The notes under the pieces are model-generated. The model was not told where the DNA came from, did no database searches, and saw only the letters and a list, made by a program, of their open reading frames with translations. This document shows, in pieces, positions 12,501 to 24,985 of a stretch of DNA of 64,000 nt. Numbering within the stretch: position 1 is the stretch's first letter; every line of letters starts with the position of its first letter. The DNA lies in contig CAADRB010000016.1 of the NCBI GenBank assembly GCA_900708905.1, forward strand, positions 2,098,837-2,162,836. Direction: 5' to 3'. The position numbers and the translations under genes were made by a program. This DNA comes from Hymenolepis diminuta (taxonomy: Eukaryota > Platyhelminthes > Cestoda > Cyclophyllidea > Hymenolepididae).

Positions 12501-15500
12501 ATCATTATCAAGCACTATTTTAATACTCATATAGGGGTAGGCACATTCATTACCAATTGAGTCCTCTGTTTTCTATCTAATTCCTTTGTTCTATGTCCTT
12601 TTTATTAACTTAAAAACTAGACATGGTCGGACAAACGTTAACTCAGATTATAATCTCCATCAAAATTAAGTTACTTTTGGAAAACTTTTAGGATCTTTCT
12701 GCAATAGTCAAAACTCTAGAGCAATGAATCACCTTTGCCATCAAATTTAAAATATTGAAATCCGAAAATAATCCGAACTGAACGATTTCAATGTTGTTAA
12801 AAGTTATATATTCGTGGGGAGCTACCTTGCTATCCAACCAAATATAATTTCGTGAGCATTTCTTGTTCTAATAACTTAATTATAGTTAGTTTATGTAATG
12901 ATGAGAAATAAGTTGAAGTGCATATTGACATACTAGGAAGATCCATAGCTGTATATAAGAGAAAATATTTAAATTTTGCAATTTCGATCCTGCTTCTCTT
13001 GATGAAGCGAGATATGAGTTTTCTCAATTCCATTTCTGCTAATTGAGATATGTAATGATGCGTGGTTCATTTGTGACCAGAATTCGGAAGCTATCAATTT
13101 GAATGTTACAGCTTCCTTGAGTTGTCCCAGACATTTGATTTCAACACAAATATAAAAGGAGGCATTTTAAAATTTATATGTATTACTTTTAGAGGAAATA
13201 ATTTCATTTTAGCTCGATGAGAGGAGAATTTTCAATTTCAAAATCTAATTTTATTTATTTTATTGCTAAGTTTCAGCAATGGGAGGCAATTTTGATGCAA
13301 AGGATGACATTGCACTGTTGAAGCTGAAGAAACCCGTTCAATTCAATGAGAATGTAAGACCGGCTTGTCTACCTAATCCAGGAGAAGAATTTGAGGCCGG
13401 AAATATTTGTGCAGTTGCCGGTTGGGGCCAAACCTCTCAAGGTCGGTTTAAAGAAAAAGAGTTTATATATATATAATTAATATTCTATCATTTCTAACAT
13501 GATTACTTTATTGTATTATCCCTTTGAAAATAAAAAGAAAGAGGAGGCGCTCCAGACAAATCTTAAAACTCGTTTGATTTCAGATTAATTGTTCTTTATA
13601 TATTTGTTTACAAAAAATGTGGTTTTAAAATTAAATAAATGGGGTTTTAATTATAAGTACTCATGGGAAGGCAAAAATTAATGAAATATTTTGTCATAAG
13701 GGCATATATATATGGAAACAAAAATCTCACCGCAACTCATTATTCCCAAATAACCAATCAAAGAACTTATCCATACAATCAAAGAAATACGAAATAATTG
13801 AGAATATTTTACTAGATAATTATTATCTTTTGTTTAGATTTTACCTTAATATATTCAACAAAACAAGGTGCTTCGTTAATATTTTCTTGAATAAATCAAT
13901 AAGTCATTTTTACTTAGCTTATTATTAAAAAGTAGTCATTATCCACTTAAGATAATTAGTTATTAAAAAATAAATTCGCTAAAAGCGAAAAAGAACAATT
14001 GTTTGCTTATTAATGGCCGACTTAATTGTCTGAAATCAGTTTTTCAACAAGTGGAACCCACAAACCCTGATGTATTTAATTCGTCTTACGAAGTATTTTC
14101 TATGTACTCTTTGAATTACGTTATAAATCATGCTAATTCAAAAAAATTGTACAAGTTTTAACCATGGGGTAGCATCTGAATACGTAAAATAGCAGAGTGA
14201 TTTGGTGAAGGATTAAACGGGGAGTTTAACGGTGGTGAGTAACATACTGGATGGCAAGAATCTTGCCTTATTGAAATTCTAGAATTGTATTGTCCGATTT
14301 CTTATATGAGATGTAGTTCACCTTCGAATATCCAAGTGTTTCAAAGCTGTATTCTTCTGTTTTGGCCACTGGGTCTCTTGGCGAATTCATTCCCACCAAA
14401 TTCAGAGCTTATTAGCCATGTGATGTAACTGAGTGGCTTGTTATTCCACTTTGTTCATCTTAACTTCTTACAGTCATGAACAGGTAGATGAGACTGGTAA
14501 TTAATAATGATATTATCTATAATTACATCGAATCCACTATTTTCGTCCGTTTTGCAATTTCTAATGAAGTGATTATCGCATAAAAAACATAAAATTTATG
14601 AGCAGGTAGTTTTATCCTAACACATATTTGAATGAATTTGCTTATTTTTAAAGGCCTTTATAGGTAGGATCTGCAATTTATTCGAAACTTATTTTACTAT
14701 TGGTCAGCAAAATTAAATGCATCCCGTATCACCATTTAAATGCATCTTAATGTTTGCTAAATTATGCTACGATAGAAGCTGAATTAAACTAAACAGAATT
14801 AAATAATCGGAAGGCGGAGGTGCAGTACCTGCAACCTGCGGAACAGTTGACAAACTTAACAACAACTATTTACGAAGGAGAGTCTTTTCTCGGGATTGAA
14901 GTTTTTCAGCTTAAGCTAGCTTTATAATTTCTAGATCAAAATATATCCACATTTAACTTCCCAGTATTATGAAAATGGTACTTCATTAAATAAGCTTTTC
15001 TTATTGACTCTATCAAAGAGAGCCGCATCAAAGGCATAACTGAATTGGCCGTGTACGTCTTTCGACATAACATTCATTAAGGAAAAGAAAAAGTGAAATT
15101 GGAATAGTTCGGTCTCGAAACCAGGTATTAAATTCTACCTGGAGTTGTGGTTGGTACCCCTATCCTAAGAGAACTTCATGTGTTGATATATTTGAGTGTA
15201 TTCCATCCAGGTTGGATCTTAGCTTTGAAGGCCATTGGTAGAGAACTGCAAGAGATAATGGCTTTCAGGACTGAAGGATTGCTAATTCGCTCCAATCCGT
15301 CTAGTCCAGTTATCTTATCCTTCTTTTATATTCTAGAGTCGGACATCTCATCGACCTTAAGACATATCAATGTTCCATTATTATCAAGTGAGGATTGTGA
15401 AGACCGATTCCTCTTGTATTCATTGATAAACCCTAATTTCAAAGTCCTGCCAACATTTATCTGTGCCGGTAAAACTGAAGCTATGGATGCTTGCCAAGTA

Positions 15501-18485
15501 AGATGACTTTTTATTATGCCATAAACTCTAGGGTAAGGATTAACAAAAATAGATTTTTATTTATTTATAAAGTTAGAATTCATTTGATTATTTAGACTTC
15601 CGGATACATAGGTATAACCGTGGGGAAATAATTTGGAGAAACCCTTTGAAGCTCCCATCCTTGACTTCCGATAGAGTTGCAGAATTAGGCCAGTTTTTAA
15701 TCACATGGTAACCATATCTTCCGTTAGCTACTGATTTTCAGTTCATATCCTTCATATATGCTCTTTATCTCAATATGCATATCCAGACGACGAGTAAAAG
15801 ATCTGTTCAAACGGAAACGCCCGTCTGAGTACTGCTCCTCATTAAAACTGAAATTATGGAAACTAATGAATACATTATAAAAGTTCTAGCTATATATTAA
15901 GGTGTTTATTTAATCAAAGTCACAGTTTCCTCAGCAAACTCCCGATTTACATCTGCAAAATTGCTAAGAGAATTTAAATCAAATAATATTTTTCTTTATT
16001 TTTGAAGTGGCCTGTTTGAATGGCTAAAGTTATCATTATTCTGCCGTCTTCCTTAAAATTAGCGTTTGTAGATTAGAAACGTGGATGGTAGATTAAGATA
16101 AAGGCAAACTGTACAATTAGAATAATGTTTGAAAATAACAATGGGTGAACACGAGGGCTGCAAATTTGATTAGTGTATTTCGAGAAAGTTTTGATATCTG
16201 GTTAATTGTAGTGGGAGTTGGCTGTCAGAGCTAGGTGACTGGAGATAAAGGTAATATTCGAGACTGAAGGAGCTGATTGTAGGAGGTAGTAACAAAGGGA
16301 ATTGTACTAATATATATATATATATATATATATCGAGTTGGCAAAGAAAGTTAGGATATTTTAAGATCAGGATGGAAATTCTTTGCCTGAGTGATTAAAT
16401 AATTCGAATGGAGGAAGAATTTTTTCTGCAGCAACTTGATTTAACGGTCAAAACAGTGCTTGCATAGCAACATGGACCCAGGCAATATTATTTTCGATTT
16501 AGGAACCGACAATCAGGAGACGGTTTTGTATTATTGAGAAGGCCTCTGTAGAAAGAATGCAAGATTAGTGCCCGCCAGTTGTGACCAAGTCATGAAAATT
16601 CGATTTTAAAAAGATAATTTTTTCGGGATAGAAAATATACCTGCTCCAAGCTAATTATAAATCCGCAATTATGAGAGTCCAGAATATGAGTATCCTATCA
16701 AAATAAGAAATATTAAGTATTAAACATATTTTTTAGCATAATAGCAAAGTTAGAAAGCAATTTTTTCTTCCTAGAGATTTTTGAAGTTATTTTTATCATT
16801 TTGTTATTGTTAATCTTCCTTCCTCAATAATCAGTTTTAACAATAAAGGAATAAAGAAAAAGTTAATTTAATTAACTTGGCAGAAATTTTTGGAATTAGT
16901 TACAGCACCGCTTAATGGACATATTCTCTGAAATTCTCTCCAGTTTACTTTTATCCACTCCCTCGTATTTTTCTCTCTCTGAATTTTTATTCCCTTGTAT
17001 TAATTTTTCACTTTAATTTTTAAATTCCCTTCCTTATTGAGGAAAAGAAGTTCGAAAAGATGACTTTTGTTCTTCTCTTTTATCTTTTATTTTCAATTTA
17101 TTTGAAATATTGTTTAAATATTATCTCAGTTATTTATGGGAAAATAATTACAATCTCTGCAAAGTTCCAAATAATTCGGCAGAAAATTTTCATTTGATAC
17201 ACAGATGATTGCCACGTTGCTAGAACTTTACTGAAGTTAGCTGATGCCAGATAACCTACACGTAATATTCCAAGTTTTAACAAAAGTAGGGTTTTGAGAA
17301 TGGCAATACTCCAATTCCATTTAACTTGTCTTACATGTAACCATTAGAATAGGAAAGTTGAAAAATATAATGGGGTTATCCATAGAATTGCAGGCTGCTG
17401 ATCGTAAAAATGCAACGAATATAAAGGAGGTCTGGTTTTGATTGATATCAGACAATGAACACTAAATAACTCCCTCGGTAGAAATTACAGACGCCGAAAT
17501 TTTTATAAGAATCGCAGATTATCCACCGTCATGCAAGTACTTTCATAAACCTGTTATCTGGTTTTCATTAAGTCCGTTTGATGAAACTTTCCGAAAAGTA
17601 TCGTATACAAGGAAAAATTGTAAACAGGGAGATACCTGACTGCCAATGTTATATATCAGTTTTTCAAACCTGAAGTACCTAGATATTAAGTAGCTTTTGG
17701 TTCCATTTGAGTACTAAAATTATGGGTTTGAATACTCCTCTTTTCTTCGGAACTAAAGGCTTATTTTGAAAGCCGATATGGAAAAACACAACAGCTCGAG
17801 ATTTGCAGATAATTCCGTGAGATGTTTTGACTTACTCAGATTTTTTATTCTGCCCTAAATTTGGGACTCATTGTATATTCCAGAAACTCCATCTTTTGAA
17901 ACTATATGATACGGACTCCTTCCAAAACATTTCCCTCTAATACCAACCCAACAGGACCCATCTGAATAATTTCCGGTCTTCTAACTTTGGTAGATTGACA
18001 CCGGCAATTACAAGTATGGAGTGGCTGAGTATTTAATTATTCCATGATTTACGGTTAGTAGCCAAATACTTGCATATTTTAGTTAGCAGTAAGAAGCCTT
18101 GTGAATCGCAACACTCAGTAGACTTCGTCTCTGTCACAATTCCATTTTCATAATTACAGAGCATTACATTAGTACAAACTAGATTCGCAATAAATGCATA
18201 TATGATCCATGCAAGCATCCTCTTATTAAAATTTGCATTTAAATTAGACAAATATTTTTTTCACTCACCTTTATTCAATTGCCATTAATTCTGGATGTGT
18301 TTGCTTTTTGTTCCGATCAGTTTGATTCAGGCGGCCCAATGATGTGTCGATCTGGTATCGACGGCCTGTACATTCTGGTTGGTATCATCTCTTTCGGAGT
18401 CAACTGCGCCTCCGGTTATCCGGGCATCTACACCCGTGTCAGCTCTTACTTGGATTGGATCCATGACATAACCTCCAATAATTAG
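3562..18485 (+). CDS. Secreted trypsin-like serine protease (S1 family), nine exons
   Basis: Joined exons: 3562-3570, 3648-3710, 3804-3864, 6965-7095, 9725-9948, 12102-12235, 13277-13441, 15337-15497, 18321-18485; 370 residues, all splice phases agree. Residues 1-17 or so form a signal peptide. A pro-region with Cys50 precedes the activation site KR|IVGG (Arg63/Ile64), as in two-chain proteases. His160 (in TARHC), Asp218 (in DDIALL) and Ser319 (in DSGGP) make the triad. Asp313, at position 189, predicts cleavage after Lys/Arg. All standard disulfide cysteines are present: 42-58, 136-201, 168-182, 191-220, plus Cys50 to the Cys of RPACLP. Oddities: Phe317 replaces the almost invariant Gly193, Arg159 replaces Ala56, and about 54 residues (89-142, helical in appearance) are inserted between the first strand and CGGSL. 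An earlier acceptor for exon 6 (exon from 12042) would add 20 residues in the same phase. The exon 5 acceptor is the least certain. Introns reach about 3.1 kb. Confidence 0.85.
11557..11725 (+). pseudogene. Orphan exon-like segment, possible PLAT-domain fragment
   Basis: Inside protease intron 5 lies a 169-base segment bounded by an AG acceptor (ending 11556) and a GTAAAG donor (11726). It stays open in one frame for about 56 codons. The reading contains [12 protein letters not shown] and [14 protein letters not shown], a spacing of Y-x-V and V-x-V-x-L strands reminiscent of PLAT/LH2 domains of lipases and polycystins. Its 3' phase fits the next protease exon, but its 5' phase does not fit the preceding one, so it cannot simply be a cassette exon of the model above. 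It may be a relic, an alternative exon with another partner, or chance. Confidence 0.25.
16310..16333. repeat. (TA)n microsatellite
   Basis: An uninterrupted run of about twelve TA units lies in the last intron of the serine protease. It follows a stretch containing GAAGGAGCTGA that resembles sequence near 22010, so it may be the tail of a dispersed repeat. Confidence 0.9.
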
Positions 18486-21400
18486 CCTTTCACATTCTGA
18501 AAGGCCTCCCACTGGTTGTCCTACCTCTTTCTCAAACCCACATCTGGTCAACCAAGTGTCTTAATGTGCTTGTTTCACACATTTCATTTATTTAAAAGGA
18601 AAGTATTTACTAAAATTTTGTTTTACTTTAGTTTTCTTATCAGTGAAATTTAAAAGAGCTCTAACACAAAGGTCTATCTATTTATCATCTTTGTTCAGAT
18701 AATATTTACCAATATATGTGCGGTAGAATTCAGGTTTCTAGAAGTAAATAGACACCGAATTCTATATCCATCAAGGGTTTCGGAGAAAAATAAGATTAAA
18801 ATTTTGTTTATAGACCAAAGAGCCAGCCGATTGAGTTAATATGGATAATGTTAAGGTTCAATTAAGCAATTTTCGTTCAGTTATGTCATATTAACCGCGC
18901 AGAGAGATTGCCGGCACTAAACTTAAAATAGGAACATTTGTCAGAATATCTACTAACTGAGCTTAAGTTGCAAATGAAATACGATAAAATTTGTCCATAC
19001 TCCAATACAAAACATAATTTTAAATAAGAATATACTTCTCTAATGAAAATAAATAGCGTTTAAGTTCAGTTGATAAATTTGGCAATAATTTTTTATGTCA
19101 ATTTAGATGATATATGATTACAGAAATGAAGCAACACTGGATTAGCGCTAACTACTGTCATCAGAAGTGTTCATAGTAATAAGTAACTAATTATAAAACC
19201 TGAGATGGTCAACCACCCAAATCAGAGACTACTTTCTCCCTGTGAGGATATTTTCAAGATATGGCATGCTAGTCAAAAGAGAAGTAAAATTCGAAATTTT
19301 CATCAGAGAGGCCAAAAAGAGTTTGTCCTCTTTGCTCCTAGTCAGCGTTTGAAAATGCTTATCTTCAACGGAGGAGAGATTTATCATTGAATTTACTCTG
19401 CCAACGAATCAAACAATCATATGTAATAATATCGTAGTCACATAGCGCAGGCAATTGTGCTCTAAAATTAATCCATTAAAATAAAGTAATGATAGATATA
19501 TAATAGGAGAGTCGTTAGCTTAAGAGATCCCGATAGAAGATGGAGAAAGCTATTTGGACTAAAGCCCTTTCCAACTCTACGGACCAACCTACCATAAGAC
19601 GGTTATGAGATAGAGTGGATGATGTTTTGTTAAAGAAGGTAGTGTCCTTGTAACTATTACACTCTAAAAAGAGGGACTCGGCGGGGAATGCAGTTCGCAG
19701 TGCAGGTGTTAGATAAAGGATAAAATTGCCAACATGCATGAAGGCCGGCTTTTGTGTTTTTTTCAGGACTGTTTGACAATTAATAAATTGGGTAGAAGCA
19801 TTACGAAATTCATAACAATATATAATACAAATCTGGAGGAGGAGTGCTCCATACATAACCCATATAAGTTTTCTAAAACAGAGTTTTCTCTCCCCATCTT
19901 ATTATTGAAAGATAGGATGGACAAAACTTCTTCTCCCCTTTTTAGAGTAGCTAGAATTAAGTTGGTCAGAAAAAGGTATTTTTGTCAACTGAGATGTGCT
20001 AAAATGGGCTTTTATTGAAACCTTATACTTTTCCTTCAGAATAACTCAAACAAAGAAGTGCACTTATGAGGTTAGAAATATGCTAATAAGAAATGATGCC
20101 CTTGGGGCTTTTGATGAAATTCTAAACGATGCCCTGTGGAGTTTGCATAAGTCATACGATGAATTAAGTGCAAATTTTACCACGGATGTACAAGTATGTG
20201 TTCGATTTTCATAATAACCAACAAAATATAAGTCAGAAAATCCGTTCTAGATGAAAATTGTCATATTTTACCCTCCTCTCTAATAGATACCTACAATATT
20301 TAAAGATAGCATCTTTACATCAAAATTGCATTTGTAATAAGAACGTTAATTGATAATTTTGTTGATAAAATGGATTTCCGATGGCAAAGCAAAAAAGTTC
20401 ACAATTTTTAATCGTGGAGAGCCTCAAAACAAAGGGGTTGGTAGAAGCGGTTTTGGCAATGTTAATAAGACAGAAATCAAGGTTATAGAGCATCTGGACT
20501 CTTAAATCATCAGGTTATATTAATTTAAATTACCTTTTATAATGCTTTAAATTATTCCTTGCTATCGCTACATTGACATTCTGGGTGGCATGTTTTCAAA
20601 TAATTTCTTAACCATCTCCTTTTCATATCGCTTTGCAGCAGCCATCCAGTGAGCAAGAAATTCTATCAGTTTGTGGAATGTTGGCATTTCAGCGGTGATC
20701 TATTAGCCAGTGCCTTCATATCTCATACGAGTTTGCAAGGAGTTGATGATACCGAGTATTCATGCAAACTATTCCCCTTTTCCTCATATCTTTTGTTTGT
20801 GGTTGGTGTTCTAGTAAGTTCGGGATAGAATTCTTATTAGGATTCTGCATCTCACAGTGTACTCTCATTCTCAATGAACGTATGCTTACATCTAAATTGA
20901 GCTATCTAAGCCAGTTCTCTGTATGAGAAACTTTTGTTTTCCAAATTTCGGTAATTGATAATTCAGTAAATGTTAACTGTACTTTATGCAAATGTGTCCA
21001 GGGATTAAAGCTATGCTTCTACAATTGTAAGGCAAGGTTTCTCGGGAAAAATTTTCCCTCCAACACTTTGAAATTCATTTGTAATTTTGTTCATTTTTCT
21101 TTTATTGACTATACCTAAGTTAGTAGATTTCTTGGGTATATTTCTTTCATGTATCGTGTATATTCTGATTTAGGAAGCTCGTCAAATTCTCTTATATCAC
21201 ACCCCGTTTCACGCCGCAAGAGTTTTGTAAAATCCGATTAGAATACTAATATGGGACTTCAACGTAGGTAAGAGTGACGCTGCATATACACACATTTTCC
21301 GACAGCGATCGATAAAAATGTGTATTTAAAATTGAAACTCTAAACGAGAACTGACACATCACTTAGAGAAGGAGGAATTTAAGAGTAAGAGGGAATGTAA

Positions 21401-22509
21401 AATCAAAATAAAACCGAAAATTTTTCTCGAAAACTGTCGCAACAACCTGTTTTCATATTGAATATAATTTTGAATTTTGAGAACGAATTTCTCGATGCAT
21501 GATGTCCAGATCAGATAAGCCTGGTCTAATACAACATTATTTATCTTTGGGTAACAGTTTGGCCTTAACCCTAATCAAAAATATTTTAATCGCAAAAATT
21601 TTGTTTTATTTAAATTTGGAATTAATTATATTTTGTAATGTGACTGTGAAATAACAGCTTTTTTGTGGGAAATTGTCTGATAACAGGGAGAAAGCGTAAC
21701 AACTCTGAAAGGATTGAAGGGAATAGATAGGATCAAGCAAAAAATTAATCATATATCAGACAAGTAAAAGTCATACTTCATTTGAACTACGAATTCGTCG
21801 AGTTGCTCACTTTCATCAATAATATTATATTAAATTTTGTTATGTTTTAATGTCAGCAGGCGGCAAAACGCTGAGATTGCTCAATATAAATGTAAGATGA
21901 AAGGCATAGGATATGTATCAATTGTAATTTAATAAGATTTAACAGAGAAGGATATTAAAGAGAGTGGACTACATAACGAAAGGTAGGAGAAGCCGAAGAC
22001 AGAAAGGAGCTGGCTGAAGGAGCTGACTGGAGGAAGTCGAGCAGATGTGTGCTTGGAAACAAGGAACATCAGAGTCGGACCTAGGGAAGCTTACTTGAAA
22101 TTCTAAGTTCCATAATCGTTAGGTCTTTTTGATTGACTGATTCAGTTGAGTGATTGGCATTGACAACTGATAATAGTTAAGATTTCTGCAAAACGGGGCT
22201 GACTAGATTTAAACAAATGTTAATCTTAATTATAAATTTTATTTGAATTAGTCAAAATACATAGTAAAACGCAATGTAAAAAAACTACTTTTTTGATATT
22301 TAAATATTATTTAGAAAAATTATAAGTAAGCCCATCATTTGTAGAAAAGAGAAAGATTGTTCAAGTACGTTGCTATCGTCTTGTACAGGAAAATTATCTT
22401 GCTAACATTTTCTGATGAAAATGAACAAGATATATTGCTGTCAATGCGATTGATAGCACAAATTTGAGCACGATTTTCAAATATTCATATGGCTACTGTA
22501 TCATTTAAG

Positions 22510-22560
22510 TTTGATATTACGAATATCAAATTCTTGGATGTTTGTCTGACAAACATCCAA
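22510..22560. repeat. Two adjacent perfect hairpins
   Basis: The first palindrome pairs 22510-22518 with 22522-22530 (9 bp, 3-base loop). Three bases later the second pairs 22534-22545 with 22549-22560 (12 bp, 3-base loop). Both stems have no mismatch. They sit in intergenic DNA with no adjacent coding sequence. Confidence 0.9.
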
Positions 22561-24779
22561 TAAAACGAGTATGTGACAGTTAGGACGAGCAGAAGTGTGC
22601 GTACTGCATTAATTTAATGTATTTTACAATGCTAGTATTTACAATAAGTTATTAACCTTATAATCATCTTGAATTTTTAATTTCCGACTTATTAAAATTT
22701 AAGTCGCTTCAAGCTACATATATGTGAATTCGCCCTGTGAAATAATTAAATGAACACGGATGAATAAACACTGCAGAAAGAATAGAATGAACGGACGAGT
22801 AGTCATGCATAACGTGTGAACTTTGATTCAACAGAAGGCTTAAAACTGGATCGGTGTCATGAATACGCCAAATAGAGGTTGAATTGTAATTGAAGAATAC
22901 TGTGAATAAAAATTTAACTACTCCTGTCGTCTGAAAAAATATTCGATGAAATGTAAATAACAGAAGGAAAACGCTTATCGTTAGTCACCTGTGAACGTTA
23001 AGCGACTTCACCTTCGAGAATAATACACCTGGAGATAAAGGGTGGAAGTGTGCTTTGAAACATATCAAAAGACTTCAAACATCAGCCTTTATACTGCAAT
23101 CGATTTTTAGCACTTGAAGTGGCTCCGCGCGTCCTAATTACCTTTTGCTGATTTTATCAACAATAACCTATCAAAGAATAAAGAAACCAAAGTCTGCCAG
23201 CTCTCATATCGTAGCTCTATTGGCCGCTTTTGTCACAATCTGGATTTCACTAGCTTAGTACTGACGTTATTTTCCTTCCTTTTCATTCATTCATTTTACC
23301 CTCTCTTGACTGGTATTCTTCTCATTTGGGAAAATTAGCTTTATCCCGTTAGTCTTCTAAATGATTAATCGTTATATAAGAAGGTTTCTAAGCCTGACAC
23401 GGCCAAACTATAAAGGTAGCTTTACGGTTGGAATTACTGCTACTTTACGCCACGTAAAGCCGCATATGTATACAACTTTGTAACCTATCAGCGTAGTCCT
23501 CCGTTCGCATCTCCGTTATTCTACCATACAGGTGACTTTATCTCAATAAAATAACGTCTAACTCTCTCAACATCATATCAACTATAGAATAATCAATCTC
23601 TTTCCATGATAATATTATTGTATTCGTTAATTTGTAATGTAATATTATCATAATTCGTAGCAAGTCAGAAGAATCGTACAATTTTTCATTATGGAAACAT
23701 TACTGAATGCGGTCAACGACAAGGCTAATAAATGAATTGAAAAATGTTGTCAGTACATTTAAGGTGTCGAAGGGTTTGATTTTTGCATTCGATCCGTACA
23801 ATATTAATACAATTGTTGGTTCACGTTTCATAATTTGCGACCTGGATTATTGTTCACGATATCCAGTGCCAATTAATTAATCACAGGTTGAAAAGCAGAG
23901 CTACTTAGACGATCTCAACAAATCGCAGCTGAGATAGCTAAGTTCGTTACCTTAGCATACCTCAATAAGAGGCGTTCACTCCAGGTAAACCAAACAGAAT
24001 TCGAATTCGTATTGTTTGTTGTTTTCCTTTCTGAAAAAATTAGGTCCTTTGTCAGTTAATTACTTCAACATTCCTTCATCTTTATGGGAGATCGATTAAA
24101 ATGACTTAAAATACTGTGATCAAATCAGAATATTTATTTATTTTGTCTATGTTAGTTTCATTCTAGATTAATCAGACTTACATTAAGCGCAATCACTTGC
24201 GGGAAAAAAAATTAAATAACTTAATTATTTGTTTAAATCTGTGGTCCATTGTAATTAAAATACTTTCTGCACTCTGGTAGGTAATGATAGCCATCTTGAT
24301 AGCTTTCCTAATCGTAAGCCCTCTTTTTAATATGAATCAACCGATTGTGAAGTGATTGTAATAAAAGGAATATAATTCTCCGCACAAAAGAATAATTGAC
24401 ACAGTGTCCATTAGCTGTAGAATAATTTCATGAATATGCATGAAAGATAACGAGTTTACAGATGCAAATACAAAGATATGATTATTCAGAGTGGCATCTT
24501 TTAGTAAATGTGAAAATGTGCACACTTTCAGTTGAATTTGGTTATTTCATATAAGAAAACATTTGCATATAAACTAATGAGAGTAAATATGTGAGAAAAG
24601 GAAGAGAAGTAAACACTTGTTGGAATTAAGATAACAACAGCAGTAACAGCCACCAATTCGTAGCTGTTTGAGTAAAAGCTAACAACAATTGTAAAGCAGA
24701 ACACCAAGATTTGCTTAGACTAAATACGTATTCAGGGAAGCCACAACGAGTTTGAAACGAGTTACAAAGGGAGAGATAG

Positions 24780-24985
24780 AGAGGGGAGCGTGCTGGGGGA
24801 AGAGAGGAGATGGGCAGGAGGCGTAGGAGCCGGTAACTGGCACGCGTGTGTTGTTATTGTATGAAAACCAAAGACAGCTTAATATGAGTCACTTGGGTAA
24901 GGCCGCGTTAGAGCATGAGCACAGATGTGCCTTGTATGTGAAACGAGGCGGTTATAGAAAAGGGGGGAAATCGATGGGCACGTTT
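24780..24985 (+). repeat. Dispersed repeat, copy A
   Basis: This purine- and GC-rich block differs from its AT-rich surroundings. The part from about 24886 (GAGTCACTTGGGTAAGG) to about 24968 (GGTTATAGAAAAGGGG) aligns by eye with 53312-53397 in the same order and orientation. A piece upstream (GGAGCCGGTAACTGGC) also resembles 51590-51620. The element class is unknown: no terminal repeats or coding capacity were seen. Confidence 0.6.

Noticed and set aside
13575..14041. Possible MITE with inverted ends (TGATTTCAGA...AATT and its complement)
   Set aside because: Only about 12-15 bases match imperfectly, there is no clear target-site duplication, and such AT-rich matches arise easily by chance.
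15147..15336. Upstream 63 codons of the open frame that contains protease exon 8
   Set aside because: The reading before 15337 shows no protease similarity, and a good acceptor (TTATATTCTAG) marks the true exon start in the right phase.
19515..20214. Overlapping open frames of 72-113 codons on both strands
   Set aside because: They overlap one another, lack motifs and splice context, and part of the region resembles a dispersed repeat.
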